Source: Megamerina dolium (Eukaryota; Arthropoda; Insecta; Diptera; Megamerinidae). Taken from it: 64,000 bases of DNA. The stretch lies in NCBI GenBank assembly GCA_963854835.1, contig OY978528.1, forward strand, positions 9,270,242 to 9,334,241, given 5' to 3'. Of the stretch, positions 55,626 through 61,120 are shown piece after piece. Under the pieces are notes generated by a model. The model searched no databases and was not told the origin of the DNA. It was given only the letters and a program-made list of their open reading frames with translations. The position numbers were made by a program, and so were the translations under genes. The stretch's first letter is position 1. Each line of letters starts with the position of its first letter.

Positions 55626-56138
55626 ATTGCAACAATTATCGTCTGTGGTCAATTTATTTTCAATGAAAACAAGTGAATTTGGACCAGATGGCACAATATC
55701 ATCAAAATCTGCTGGATTCAAACTGAGAAATGTCTCTTGATCGATAAGTATTGGTGGTTGTTTGATAAAATCATAACCAACACCAACACCACCACCACCA
55801 CCACCACCAACACCAATACCACTTTCAATTCCACAACCCAATGAGTAGGGGCTGTGAAAATTATGATTGTTTGTAATGGTATTTTGGGTGGGTGTGGTAT
55901 TAAAATTCAGATTTAAATCTTCTAAACTGTCTGTTGAACATTTGAGACTAGAATGTTTATCACCAAATATTATTTGGCTATTATTATTCAGAGCTGTTTT
56001 ATTATTAGTATTAATATTAGTATTATTCGTTGTACTGGTAGCGGTAGTGGTTGGTCCTCCGACAAATTCAAATTGGCCAGCCCACATATCATAGGCTAAA
56101 TCAATGCTATCGGGCTGGCTTGCGGGTTGACTACTCAT
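23991..56138 (-). CDS. nuf: nuclear fallout (Rab11 effector, class II Rab11-FIP), whole gene span
   Basis: Seven coding exons on the minus strand (56138-55275, 37472-37407, 30585-30451, 29139-28686, 28605-28478, 27162-27124, 24119-23991) join in phase to 1,815 nt, 604 residues. The C-terminal half is a long coiled coil ending in the Rab11-binding domain of the FIP3/FIP4/Nuf family. In Drosophila, Nuf binds Rab11 and dynein, and carries recycling-endosome membrane to the centrosome and to furrows during cellularisation. The N-terminal exon is low-complexity and less certain, but its phase and position fit. I see no EF-hands, which vertebrate FIP3/4 have. The introns, especially 30586-37406 and 37473-55274, are full of transposons. 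Alternative first exons could exist in the large introns. Confidence 0.85.
24121..24152. repeat. TG microsatellite beside the last nuf acceptor
   Basis: A TG run (minus strand CA) lies immediately upstream of the last nuf 3' splice site, where a pyrimidine tract is expected. On the nuf strand the tract is therefore CA-rich. CA repeats can bind hnRNP L-type splicing regulators; that link is inference. Confidence 0.6.
24420..25260 (+). repeat. tandem array, about 156-bp monomer (5 units), in nuf intron
   Basis: CACTACTTTGTATGGGAGCT followed by AGTGGGCGTGGC recurs at about 24534, 24690, 24846, 25005 and 25158 (periods 153-159). Units are well conserved, for example CTCTACAATATTACTCTATG in each. 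This is a younger, more homogeneous relative of the 21410-22800 array. Confidence 0.85.
25261..27123. other. nuf intron sequence, no recognised gene
   Basis: A region of mixed composition (25300-26330) with two diverged copies of a block (GAGATCGACCCATTTTAAGA and GTAGATCCACTCTGAGTTTT) may be decayed retroelement. A 31-nt poly-T run lies at about 27024-27054. A 106-codon minus frame at 25821-26141 has no recognised features. Confidence 0.4.
27124..27162 (-). CDS. nuf: nuf 39-nt exon, possible cassette exon
   Basis: Flanked by a good acceptor (TTTATTACAG) and donor (CAG|GTAATA). It encodes DSVDSTTLASLSQ, Ser/Thr-rich, in phase 0 on both sides, so it can be included or skipped without shifting the frame. 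It would sit between the coiled-coil segment ending EEMSQAQ and the Rab-binding exon starting LQQAYQEK (residues about 550-562). If skipped, the two neighbouring exons also join in phase, giving a 591-residue form. Confidence 0.75.
27325..28064 (+). mobile_element. decayed Tc1/mariner element in nuf intron
   Basis: The ends are inverted repeats: CAGGGTGACAAAAA at 27325 and TTTTTGTCACCCTG ending at 28064, flanked by TA on both sides (27323-27324, 28065-28066). The plus-strand interior retains an eroded end of the catalytic domain (YSPYLNPVDYSV near 27860-27905, for a PYSPDLNPLDY-type motif), with many stops. It is 740 bp long, with no working transposase. Confidence 0.8.
28065..28477. other. 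nuf intron sequence
   Basis: No feature recognised apart from short GAGT and AAAGAG simple repeats. Confidence 0.4.
28478..28605 (-). CDS. nuf: nuf coiled-coil exon (EEQNEELQ)
   Basis: 128 nt, beginning in phase 1 after the 28686-29139 exon and ending in phase 0 at MSQAQ|GTTAGT. It encodes LEEQNEELQAAVLTRGVEEG and then RHLLNGTLNSLAQELEEM. This is the segment that leads into the Rab-binding domain in Nuf/FIP3/FIP4 proteins. The acceptor is TTTTTTTGCTTAG. Confidence 0.92.
28686..29139 (-). CDS. nuf: nuf main coiled-coil exon
   Basis: 454 nt from acceptor TCTATTTACAG to donor AAAA|GTAAGA. It encodes about 151 residues of heptad-rich sequence starting SELRAEERLAEEQKRHRELL, with LCDKQANDLHRTEEKFELAR in the middle and LEELHQELEEMRQKNK at the end. 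A short Pro/Thr linker (PAMPTTSPET) breaks the helix near residue 485. Charged heptads and the order of segments fit Nuf, which dimerises through this region. Confidence 0.93.
29140..29610. other. nuf intron sequence
   Basis: Slightly higher GC than its surroundings (29280-29600) with no recognised family; probably decayed transposon. Confidence 0.35.
29611..29960 (+). repeat. tRNA-derived SINE-like element (copy 3) in nuf intron
   Basis: The tRNA-like head reads TCCGTAGCTCACTTGGTTAG (A-box) and GTGTTCGACTC (B-box, 29666-29676). The shared body follows, with GTACTCACTTGTCGGTAAGC, GTGACGTCACAGGAGTTCTG and CAGAACCGGCC. Divergence from the 36926 copy is substantial, so this is an older insertion. 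It lies antisense to nuf. Confidence 0.75.
30141..30293 (+). repeat. CAA-tailed hairpin repeat (copy 1)
   Basis: Starts TTTCCTAAGAATGGACGAG, has CGACCACGTGGTCGACCAAG, then a near-perfect hairpin whose arms are ATACGGAAATGCTTTGT and ACAAAGCACTTCCGTAT around an 11-nt loop, and ends in TTGCTGCTACAACAACAACA. Other copies lie at 32614, 36675, 50037 and 63219. A 3' simple-repeat tail suggests retroposition. Confidence 0.75.
30451..30585 (-). CDS. nuf: nuf coiled-coil exon (VTDLADTQ)
   Basis: 135 nt, phase 0 on both sides, with acceptor TCTCTTTTTAG and donor GAGAG|GTAAGT. It encodes LELLQRQVTDLADTQNIAED and then RTTRTKTEYAVLQARYHMLE, ending EEQYRE. The segment is coiled coil and leads directly into SELRAEERLAEE of the next exon, as in Nuf. 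Confidence 0.92.
30586..31564. other. nuf intron sequence
   Basis: AT-rich, with CAT and TTG simple repeats near its end and just beyond. No gene is recognised. Confidence 0.4.
31870..32290 (-). pseudogene. mariner transposase remnant, nested
   Basis: Minus-strand segments read SAQTVAKTGLAVRGILLCVL followed by WDWH (about 32150-32220) and FAPKKACENRLSQCFS (about 31885-31945). These match the AQTVAKPGL..LLCVWW and EACENRLSQFF blocks of mariner transposases of the same family as the 364-1540 element. The frame is shattered. Confidence 0.65.
32614..32712 (-). repeat. CAA-tailed hairpin repeat (copy 2), partial
   Basis: In minus orientation it matches AAGAACGGATGGGTCTACGT, TCGACC..GGTCGACCAAAG and ACATACGGAAATG. 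It abuts a LINE 3' end in plus orientation at 32713. The hairpin's second arm and the CAA tail are absent here. Confidence 0.55.
32713..33200 (+). mobile_element. LINE 3' end (cysteine motif) with CAA tail
   Basis: The translation YRARLDPEVPDICPHCNIGP, then HTVEHLIACAANPTDL (32870-32990), is the conserved C-terminal CPxC..P.T.EHLF.C..NPT motif of Jockey-group LINEs. After it come an Asn/Asp-rich end, a stop at about 33157, and a short 3' tail reading CATTTCCGTATTCCTGATGC then TACAACAACAACAACA. The tail matches the last 35 bp of the CAA-tailed hairpin repeats. It is 5'-truncated with at least one frameshift. Confidence 0.75.
33623..34524. other. nuf intron sequence
   Basis: AT-rich, with a poly-T run at about 33936-33960. 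The 72-codon frame at 34277-34495 has no recognised feature. Confidence 0.4.
34525..34994. mobile_element. short TIR element of the AAGGTGG type
   Basis: Left end TAAGGTGAGTCAAATT (34525), right end AAATTTGATCCATCTTA (to 34994). At 470 bp, with traces of one or two monomers, it is a MITE-size relative of the 31565 and 5082 elements. Confidence 0.6.
34995..36674. other. nuf intron sequence
   Basis: AT-rich, with CTCTCT near 35945-35965 and several A-runs near 36100 and 36380. No coding feature is recognised. Confidence 0.4.
36675..36817 (-). repeat. CAA-tailed hairpin repeat (copy 3)
   Basis: On the minus strand: CTTTCCAAGAATGGACGGGT, TACGTTCCGGAAGCACTCGA, then the hairpin with ATACGGAAATGCTTTGT, then GCTGCTACAACAACAACA at the low-coordinate end. 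The second arm has picked up mutations (TTTTGGTAT). Confidence 0.75.
36926..37275 (+). repeat. tRNA-derived SINE-like element (copy 4), best preserved
   Basis: The head reads GCCGTAGCTCAGTGGTTAGT (A-box at about 36930) and GTGGTTCAAACCCCGG (B-box at 36973-36983). The anticodon-loop position reads CTTCTGA, which would be TCT. The body has GGTACCCACCTGTCGGCAAG, TCTGCCGTTCGGAACCGGCT and AGACGCACAACAGTAATGG, then GGGGCTTTAAGTGCCACATA, ending near a TTTATTTATTTTTT stretch. The length (about 350 bp), internal Pol III promoter and copies elsewhere support a SINE. It is antisense to nuf. Confidence 0.8.
37407..37472 (-). CDS. nuf: nuf exon 2 (RVRSACKELK)
   Basis: 66 nt, phase 0 at both ends, acceptor TTTTTCACAG and donor CCCAAG|GTATGT. 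It encodes RVRSACKELKISIKNLDGQI and PK, the start of the coiled-coil half. It is short, but splice sites, phase and sense all fit between the N-terminal exon and the 30451-30585 exon. Confidence 0.8.
37527..37549. repeat. poly-T tract
   Basis: Run of about 23 T just upstream (nuf sense: downstream on the plus strand) of nuf exon 2. Similar runs lie at 33936-33960 and 52679-52701. Confidence 0.8.
37660..38085 (+). mobile_element. RTE-like LINE remnant in nuf intron 1
   Basis: Segments in two frames: VFEIKVLRSSDIFALMASIE (decayed VFERKVLRRIFGPI..DGEY), then MERQIQWLCWLGHIERMEED and APAKRVFNAEPVGGRKRRGR, PNLRWKDQVLGNLAVLGISN, and a tail near AKNREDW. It is the same LINE family as the minus-strand remnant at 15500-16513 and is in the opposite orientation to nuf. 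Confidence 0.75.
38086..39359. other. nuf intron 1 sequence
   Basis: AT-rich with AAC, GAA and ACG simple repeats (38470-38485, 38700-38717, 38849-38861). No gene is recognised. Confidence 0.4.
39360..39780 (+). pseudogene. IS630/Tc1-mariner transposase C-terminal remnant
   Basis: Around 39560-39700 the plus strand translates, with a shift, as VDKSATIEKLKSKIFHIIVQ, then MLQCVIENWYLKIFER. This resembles the YVDKPATIEELK..I..VIENF..R segment near the end of the IS630-group transposases represented at 40827-41691. The catalytic motifs are gone. Confidence 0.5.
39781..40590. other. nuf intron 1 sequence
   Basis: AT-rich, with a GA run at about 40370-40390. No gene is recognised. Confidence 0.4.
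40591..40684 (+). repeat. exact tandem duplication, 47 bp x 2
   Basis: The unit beginning TGTGTCAAAATTTAATATAT at 40591 is repeated at once from 40638. The two copies appear identical, so the event is recent or is an assembly artefact. Confidence 0.85.
40827..41691 (+). mobile_element. IS630/Tc1-mariner element, internally deleted
   Basis: Ends CAGGGTGATTTTTT (40827) and AAAAAATCACCCTG (to 41691), each flanked by TA. The transposase keeps about 20 residues of the N-terminal part (around 40930-40990) and then jumps straight to the catalytic domain, so the DNA-binding half is deleted. The 865-bp length agrees. The end repeat is related to that of the 27325 element (CAGGGTGA). Confidence 0.88.
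41015..41589 (+). pseudogene. IS630/Tc1-mariner transposase, catalytic domain
   Basis: Translation shows FSDEAHFWLNGYVNNQNCRI (first Asp), a stop at about 41134, then TVWCGLWAGGIIGPYFF, MRFQQDGATCHTAHETMDQL (second Asp) and RSCDLTPLDYFLWGYVKAHV (third Asp). All three acidic catalytic positions are visible, with 36 residues between the second and third. A premature TGA and the missing N-terminal domain make it inactive. It is the best-preserved catalytic domain of the window. Confidence 0.85.
41694..42778. other. nuf intron 1 sequence
   Basis: AT-rich with A- and T-runs. No gene or named repeat. Confidence 0.4.
42779..44723 (+). mobile_element. large non-coding TIR-type element, left copy, with internal tandem monomers
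   Basis: Begins AAAATCTCCTTACAGTCGGC with a small hairpin GTCGGC-TGGG-GCCGAC. An inverted repeat TTATACCCTGCATA (42813-42826) / TATGCAGGGTATAA (44707-44720) follows. The interior has alternating about 143- and 156-bp monomers with TTTGTATGGGAG/GGGC and GTGGGCGTGG, forming a higher-order unit near 299 bp. The right part has GACAGACGGACGGACGGAC and TCGACGCTGATCACGAATAT before the end. That last layout is well known in dipteran repeats with TATACCC ends. There is no coding capacity. The superfamily is not certain (Protop/P-like or Helitron-like are candidates). Confidence 0.75.
44724..44935. other. short spacer between the element copy and the short-repeat block
   Basis: No feature recognised. 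Confidence 0.3.
44936..46565. repeat. block of short hairpin-bearing repeats (20-21 bp units) with higher-order structure
   Basis: Composed of units with a palindromic core, CGCTAAGCG or TTCGCTACGCGAA, joined by AAAATCAA spacers. From about 45577 to 45650 and 45924 to 46130 the unit is exactly 21 bp (for example ATATTCGCT at 45961, 45982 and 46003). A larger module containing AATGCGACGACATGCGC starts at 45386, recurs 375 bp later at 45761, and in part 408 bp later at 46169. A reverse-oriented stretch (TTTTTAGCGATTTTAAG and TTTTCGCTTAGC) lies near 46320-46360. Seven-residue repeat frames on both strands follow from the 21-bp period and are not genes. Confidence 0.85.
46941..47332. repeat. decamer (10-bp) tandem array, CpG-rich
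   Basis: About 39 consecutive 10-bp units, nearly all starting GCG: GCGTCGAACC, GCGGCGATAT, GCGGTACCAT, GCGTCGACCT, GCGGCGAAGT and so on. The phase is kept for some 340 bp, with one slip near 47281. Shorter stretches of the same decamers occur at about 45295-45400, 45662-45777 and 46150-46190. The GC content is far above the surrounding DNA and there are many CpGs. The open frames across it arise because GCG-rich decamers rarely make stops. Confidence 0.9.
47390..47615 (-). repeat. partial inverted copy of the large TIR-type element
   Basis: The reverse complement matches the AAGTACAGACACTTTGTATG and GGAGCT segments, and the GTTACAGC.GTTTCAATT and AGACAGAAGATTG blocks, of the copies at 42779 and 47733. 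It lies between the decamer array and the right copy in opposite orientation. Confidence 0.7.
47733..49374 (+). mobile_element. large non-coding TIR-type element, right copy
   Basis: Same start and end as the 42779 copy: AAAATCTCCTTACAGTCGGC, inverted repeats TTATACCCTGCATA (47767-47780) and TATGCAGGGTATAA (49358-49371). It is about 300 bp shorter because it has one fewer monomer pair. Sequence identity with the left copy looks very high over long stretches, so the duplication is recent. Both copies are in direct orientation. Confidence 0.8.
49375..50036. other. nuf intron 1 sequence with diverged 155-bp-type monomer traces
   Basis: Decayed versions of the monomer blocks are visible (GACCCTCCTTAAACGGTGAA and GGTGAAGATAGACGATAAT near 49938-49970). 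Confidence 0.4.
50037..50133 (+). repeat. CAA-tailed hairpin repeat (copy 4), partial
   Basis: Matches TTCCCAAAAACAGACGGGGG, CTACTTCCCGGAAGCACTCG and GGTCGACCAAAGACCGTTCA to the first hairpin arm ATACGGAAATGCTT, where it stops. It is preceded, not followed, by a TTG run. Confidence 0.6.
50134..54239. other. nuf intron 1 sequence, AT-rich
   Basis: No gene is recognised. A GAT microsatellite at about 52881-52904, a poly-T run at 52679-52701 and CTCTCT patches near 51600-51630 and 51910-51930. Two related blocks (GAATATTTTAAATAGTCCAT at about 51810 and 52030, each near TGTCTTCGATTAA or GACGATTTTTTCAA) show a diverged direct duplication. Confidence 0.45.
54240..54850 (-). pseudogene. LINE reverse transcriptase remnant with C-terminal motif and CAA tail
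   Basis: Minus strand, 5' to 3': DLDLSKAFDTVNLATLLDDI (reverse transcriptase motif A, catalytic Asp in DLSKAFD), KQGVPQGSVLSPILFNFYMA (motif B), then a jump past the catalytic YADD motif to LRSGLSVYLNCYMHRL, DTSHLFACSRRPTSLDPSAL (C-terminal cysteine region) and the end near HPLEAAVFLELLD. The tail is GAAATCGTTGTCTGTTACAA with further CAA repeats to 54240. It is a short, internally deleted Jockey-group copy in the same sense as nuf. Confidence 0.8.
54851..55274. other. nuf intron 1, proximal part
   Basis: No feature is recognised apart from A-runs at about 55200-55250. The nuf donor site lies at 55274. Confidence 0.4.
55275..56138 (-). CDS. nuf: nuf N-terminal exon (low-complexity)
   Basis: 864 nt, 288 residues, from ATG 56138-56136 (in-frame TGA and TAA lie just upstream) to donor GAACAA|GTAAGC, phase 0. 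It starts MSSQPASQPDSIDLAYDMWA. The sequence is rich in Asn, Gly and Gln runs, including poly-N encoded by the TTG repeat at 55590-55630, two poly-Gly stretches and a Q/H run. Between them are conserved-looking patches such as LIDQETFLSLNPADFDDIVP and NGLSAEICENLNEQ. Assignment to nuf rests on strand, phase and position; I cannot confirm similarity of this part. It could instead be one of several alternative first exons. Confidence 0.72.
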
Positions 56139-56673
56139 GATTTATCACAATATTATTTAATGTTGAGTATTTTCTGTTTGTTGTCTTCAGTTAACGTTTG
56201 TTATGATGATTTGCAAATTATATGCTTTTAGGCGTGGCACTAATTATATATTTTATATTTTTTTTTTTTATTTTATTATTATAAAATACTTCTTGGTTTT
56301 GGAAGACACTTTTTACAATGTGATATTAGCTTCGATCATCTATATTTCTTCCGTTCACTTTTAAAGGCACATTATTATTGAGATTTTTTAATTAAACTGT
56401 TTAATATGTCTCTGATATCGTACTATAAGTAATATACACAATGAGAATATGATTAAATAGTTATTTTTCTAATATCTAATCACAATTTTTATTAATCACA
56501 ATATTGGTTAATCGAATAAACGATTAATCAGAAGTTTTGGATTAGTTCAATTTCAAAGAAACTAAAATATTCCACACTGTAATCTGTTCTTTATAAAATT
56601 TAACTGATATAAGTTGTCTCATCCATTCTCTCCCTCTCTCTCTCTGTCCATCTATCTTTCTCTCGACGTCTAT

Positions 56674-56705
<32 letters not shown>

Positions 56706-56960
56706 TTCAACCACTTATAATTTAATAAAAATTATTAATTAATTAAAAATTTTCTCTCTCCCTCTCCATCTATATTTCTCTCCACATCTATCTCTCTCTC
56801 TCACTCTTTCAATCACTTTTAATTAAATAAAAATGATTAATTAATTAAAAAGGACTTATGCAATGTTGATAAATTGTGTCAATAATTTTTATTACAATTA
56901 CAATTTCTACTTGGCTGCATTTTCAACAATTAAAAGTTATTATCTACTAAATATGAAATG
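56139..56960 (-). other. nuf 5' leader / proximal promoter region
   Basis: AT-rich with long CT runs (about 56630-56645, 56678-56705, 56755-56765, 56795-56805); on the nuf strand these are GAGA-type repeats. GAGA elements are common in fly promoters, so a role is plausible but not shown. The transcription start was not located. Confidence 0.45.
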
Positions 56961-56969
56961 CACGTAGTG

Positions 56970-58296
56970 TTGCCAATCACTCATATTGCGATTTTTATAC
57001 AAAAGTAGTTTATAAATACTAAATACAAACGTTTATGATATTTATATAAACATGTTGCATTAATAAAATTATTACCAACAGCGTTGCCAACAATATTTTT
57101 AAGAAGTAAAATGATAATTTCTTGTAAACATAGTACTAGCGTTGCCAACTGCATCTACTTATATGTCCTAAAATGTTGTGTACAAATTAATTGCGTATAG
57201 AACATGTATTTATCCACTCCAACGTGTATTCTACAATATTTTATATACGAGTAGTATTGCCAATTGTAATTAAATAATATTTATTTTTAAATAAACATTT
57301 TCATCAATTAAATATGGTTATCAAACAAAATTCGTCAAAATTTTTCCAACTAAAGAACTTTATCAAGTTAATTGTTAAAAAAATATTACAATAATTCTCA
57401 TTATAGTGGCGATACCTAAATAAAGTGCGTTATCAACATTCACTTCGGATATGAGTCAGAGTTGTGTTTATGTTATTGCACTAATATATAGAGCATAGCG
57501 GATGACACAAGCAACAACGATTGAGCAATTTATTCATTGTTCCAAATAAATAAAATTTCAATGTCGTTTAGTAAAAAAAACGAACAGCATTGCCAACCAT
57601 AATATTCCAATAAAAATGTTAAATAAAATATATTGACAATAAAAAAACTGTATTAGTTCCTTCATTTCTCTTATAATCCATTATAGTGCTAGTGTTGCCA
57701 ACACTAAAAAAACTGTATTAGTTCCTTCATTCCTCTTGTACTCTGTTATAATGCTAGTGTTGCCAACTTCATAACACACATTTTAAAAATAAGTAATACA
57801 AAATAGTAAAATACGTATCATGAATGAAGAAATAACAGATTTTCAGTTTCAATATTATTTTTGTAGCGTATAGTAAACAACTCAGGAGAAGTAGAAATGT
57901 AAATTATGAAACAATAAGTATTGCCAACTATGTATATAAAACGTTTTCATCAAAATAATATAAAAAAAAAAATAATAATTGGGCAAAATAATATAATTTA
58001 CGTATTGCGTATTGCATATTAATTTTCCAAATATCACCAGTCTTGCCAACTACTTATGAAAATTAGTAAAAATTAGCAAAAAATTAAAAAGTATAATCAT
58101 CTGGGAAAAATACGAAAAAAAATATCATAATCTCAATGTGAAGAAGAAAATAACCAATGTTGCCAACCATAAAAATCGCATCGCAATAAAATTGGACATT
58201 CGAATTACATACTTTCCTTTGTAAAAGTATTGCGATAATATTGCGAAAATATTGTTGATTAAATACATTTCACCACCATCATAATAATATTGCCAA
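56970..58296 (+). promoter_or_regulatory. cluster of eleven TTGCCAA motifs upstream of nuf
   Basis: TTGCCAA occurs at 56970, 57084, 57142, 57257, 57590, 57695, 57760, 57921, 58043, 58160 and 58290, always on the plus strand, usually as (A)GTRTTGCCAAC. Spacing is often 105-130 bp. A local 65-bp direct duplication (from about 57645 and 57710) accounts for two of them. In DNA this AT-rich, chance would give far fewer than one. It could be a homotypic binding-site cluster (the half-site resembles RFX-type GTTGCCA) or a decayed satellite. Confidence 0.6.
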
Positions 58297-60470
58297 TTTG
58301 ATGCCACAATAGATAGTTGATTTTATGGCATAAAAATATATTAAAAAAAAAATTTTTTTTTAGTAAAAAATTCCTTACAACTTTCAAATGTCAACTCACT
58401 TTCGATCGTTATTTGTGTAATACAATAATTTACCAATAATTTTCTTCCTTAAATGAAATTTAACAATAAAAAAAAAAAACAAATACAATTCACTACTATG
58501 TTACAAACAAGCAAATAGTGACAATAATAAATACGTAAACATTAAAGAGGCTTGTCAATGAATGAAAATCACCACCAACAACCGCAGCCACAACAACACA
58601 ACACAACACAACACACTTGACAGCCATCTTTGGCGCTCATTATGCTGAAGTGAAAGTTAACTTGGCTAGCTGTACATTAAATGTGCGTGCATTTGCAACT
58701 CGTATGCGTATGCATGTGTGATCTGTAATGGTGTGCACAGTAGCAACAATGCATATAATGAAGCGCATGCGCGCAAACCATTTAAACATTCAATTTACAC
58801 TGTAGCGAGATCATCAGCAGCAGCAGCAGAAGAAGAAGAAGAAGACAAAAAAGAAAATGCAAATACGAGTAACATAAAAGTGGTTTTGTGGCAAGGTGGT
58901 GGTAATACGGAAAATTAAATAAATTTATGAGCTGCATAATAAGGGTATGCATTACAGTTAACCGACAATAATTAAAGAGATCTTGCTGTTGATCAAAAAT
59001 GACACTTTACACGCATATCGATCACAAGACAAGAAATTATCGGATCAAATTGCTGAGAATTAATAATTTTTTTCCATTGTATATATTTTCCTTGAGAAAA
59101 ACTATCGAAAGTGCTGAGAAATATTTTGCAAAATATAACAAAAATTATAGATCCTTTTAATTTTGGGCTGGTAAAACCCGAAAAAATGATTATATGGCAT
59201 TCTCAGAAGCTGGCAATCATATCCTAAACTAAATAATTAAATTTTTGTTTTAAAAATTAAATTAAATTTAAAAGAAATGTCAATTTATTAAGCATCTTCA
59301 ATTAAGATGATCATATTTTACATTTTCCATTTCGCTGATTCACACCTACCCGTTTTTTTTTTTTATTTCTTTAATCATATTCTCATATAAAGAGATTTCT
59401 TGAAAATTAAGAGCATTTCAAAGAATACATAAAAAAAAAAAGAAAAGTTTATCATAGCGATTGTAGAACAGTATGATGGTTTATGATCACTATGAGCGTG
59501 ATCATGATCATGATCATGATTCATAGCGATGATGAATCGTGTTGAGTGGTGTTACTATATTTTTGAGTCATTTTGTTTTGAAAATTTAATTTTATATGCA
59601 AATTGCTATGGCATCAGTATTTCTTAACCTAAAGGTCATACAATGTGATAAAGTATAGCATTTTTATGTAAAATATTTGACGTAAGACATATGTTTTTGC
59701 AATTTTCTCGATCAAAGCATATACACTGTTGTCACTTTCGAGTAGAAAACGCCTCATGGAAAGACTTTTGAAGACTATTGTCACATAAATATTTCAGATA
59801 TTGTTTTTGAGCTCTAAATTATTGCTCAAATTTGCTTTTTTTAAATTCAAAATAAAATGCTAAATATCCTAGAGTGTTGATTTTCTTACGTCGTGATCAA
59901 GATAAAATCTGATCCAATTGAATTGCTCGAAAGAGTTTCTTCTTACTCATTATTTGCATAGAATCAAAATTGACAAATGAGTTTGTAGTGCATTTTAAAA
60001 AGTTTAAGAAACACTGCACCATATTGATCATATTAATATAGAAACAATATTTCTTCTTTTTGCGTTTTTGAAGTATCTATAATATCATAAAAAAAAAACG
60101 GAAAAAAAGCGCCAAGTTAAATGATCCAACATCTGTGCGCCACATTTGTAAAAAAAAAAAAAATGATTTCATGCTAATTTTTCGTATTCTATTAAATCAT
60201 CAATTAAAATACAAGGGAAATGGCTGTACATATAAATTTAATGATCACTACCGTTCATTCTTCTTCTTTTCATTTGTAAAGGAATTTAGAACAATGCCCA
60301 TAATGTATGCTATGCTCGAACAGACATTTAAGTATAGAAATAAAATGATTCGAATTTACACGTACACGTACACACAAAGAAATAATTAAAAATGTACTTT
60401 ACTAAAAAGGCTTTAAATTTCAAATGAAAGTTAGTTTTAAACAATAAAAAAGTTTAGATACCGTAATATC
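58297..60470. other. intergenic AT-rich stretch
   Basis: Contains AGC and GAA simple repeats at about 58814-58845 and a TGATCA-rich palindromic repeat at about 59498-59520. The 66-codon frame at 58718-58918 crosses simple repeats and is unsupported. No gene is recognised. Confidence 0.45.
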
Positions 60471-60519
60471 GAAGCATGGATACCTTCCACCTACATAGTA
60501 TAGTACCCTAAGGAAAGTA

Positions 60520-61120
60520 CTATCGAGAACACATTTTTGTATGAGAGGTAGGCGTGGTTTTCATTCGATTTCATCCATTTTGGAACTCCGCTTTATATTA
60601 AAATATATAATTCTATATACCGAATTTCAGATTGATATCTTGATATTCTCGTGCGCAAAGTATGAATTCATATATACGGAAGCATAATTTTATATGGGAG
60701 GTATGTGTGATTTTTATCTAATTTCATACATTTTGAAAAATATCAATTTTGTGATTAAAATAACTTTATATGCCAAGTTTTAGTTTGATAACTACAGATT
60801 TTCAAGCAAAAAGCGTGAAAACATACATTTAACAACGTAATTTTGTATGGGGGGTAGGTGTGGTTTTTATCCAATTTCATACATTTTCTAAAATATCAAT
60901 TTTGTGATCAAAATAACTTTATATGCCAAGTTTTAGTTTGATAACTACAGATTTTCATGCAAAAAGTGTGAAATCATACATTTAACAACGTAATTTTGTA
61001 TGGGAGGTATGTGTGGTTTTTAGCCGATTTCGACCATTCTCGACCAAATTCGTTCGTTAGTGAACATAATATTCTGTAAGAATTTTCAGATTAATCGTTC
61101 GATAATTACGGCAGTTATCG
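60520..61120 (+). repeat. tandem array, about 153-bp monomer (4 units)
   Basis: TTTTGTATGGGAGGT followed by GTGTGG recurs at about 60536, 60689, 60842 and 60995. The last three units share AAAATATCAATTTTGTGAT and TATGCCAAGTTTTAGTTTG almost exactly. The array ends with AGTTATCGTGCGCACGAG, which resembles a segment of the 42779 element (AGTTATCGTGCGAACCAG). Confidence 0.8.

Noticed and set aside
58718..58918. 66-codon frame MICNGVHSSNN... as a small gene
   Set aside because: It crosses AGC and GAA microsatellites, and I recognise no domain, signal peptide or splice context.
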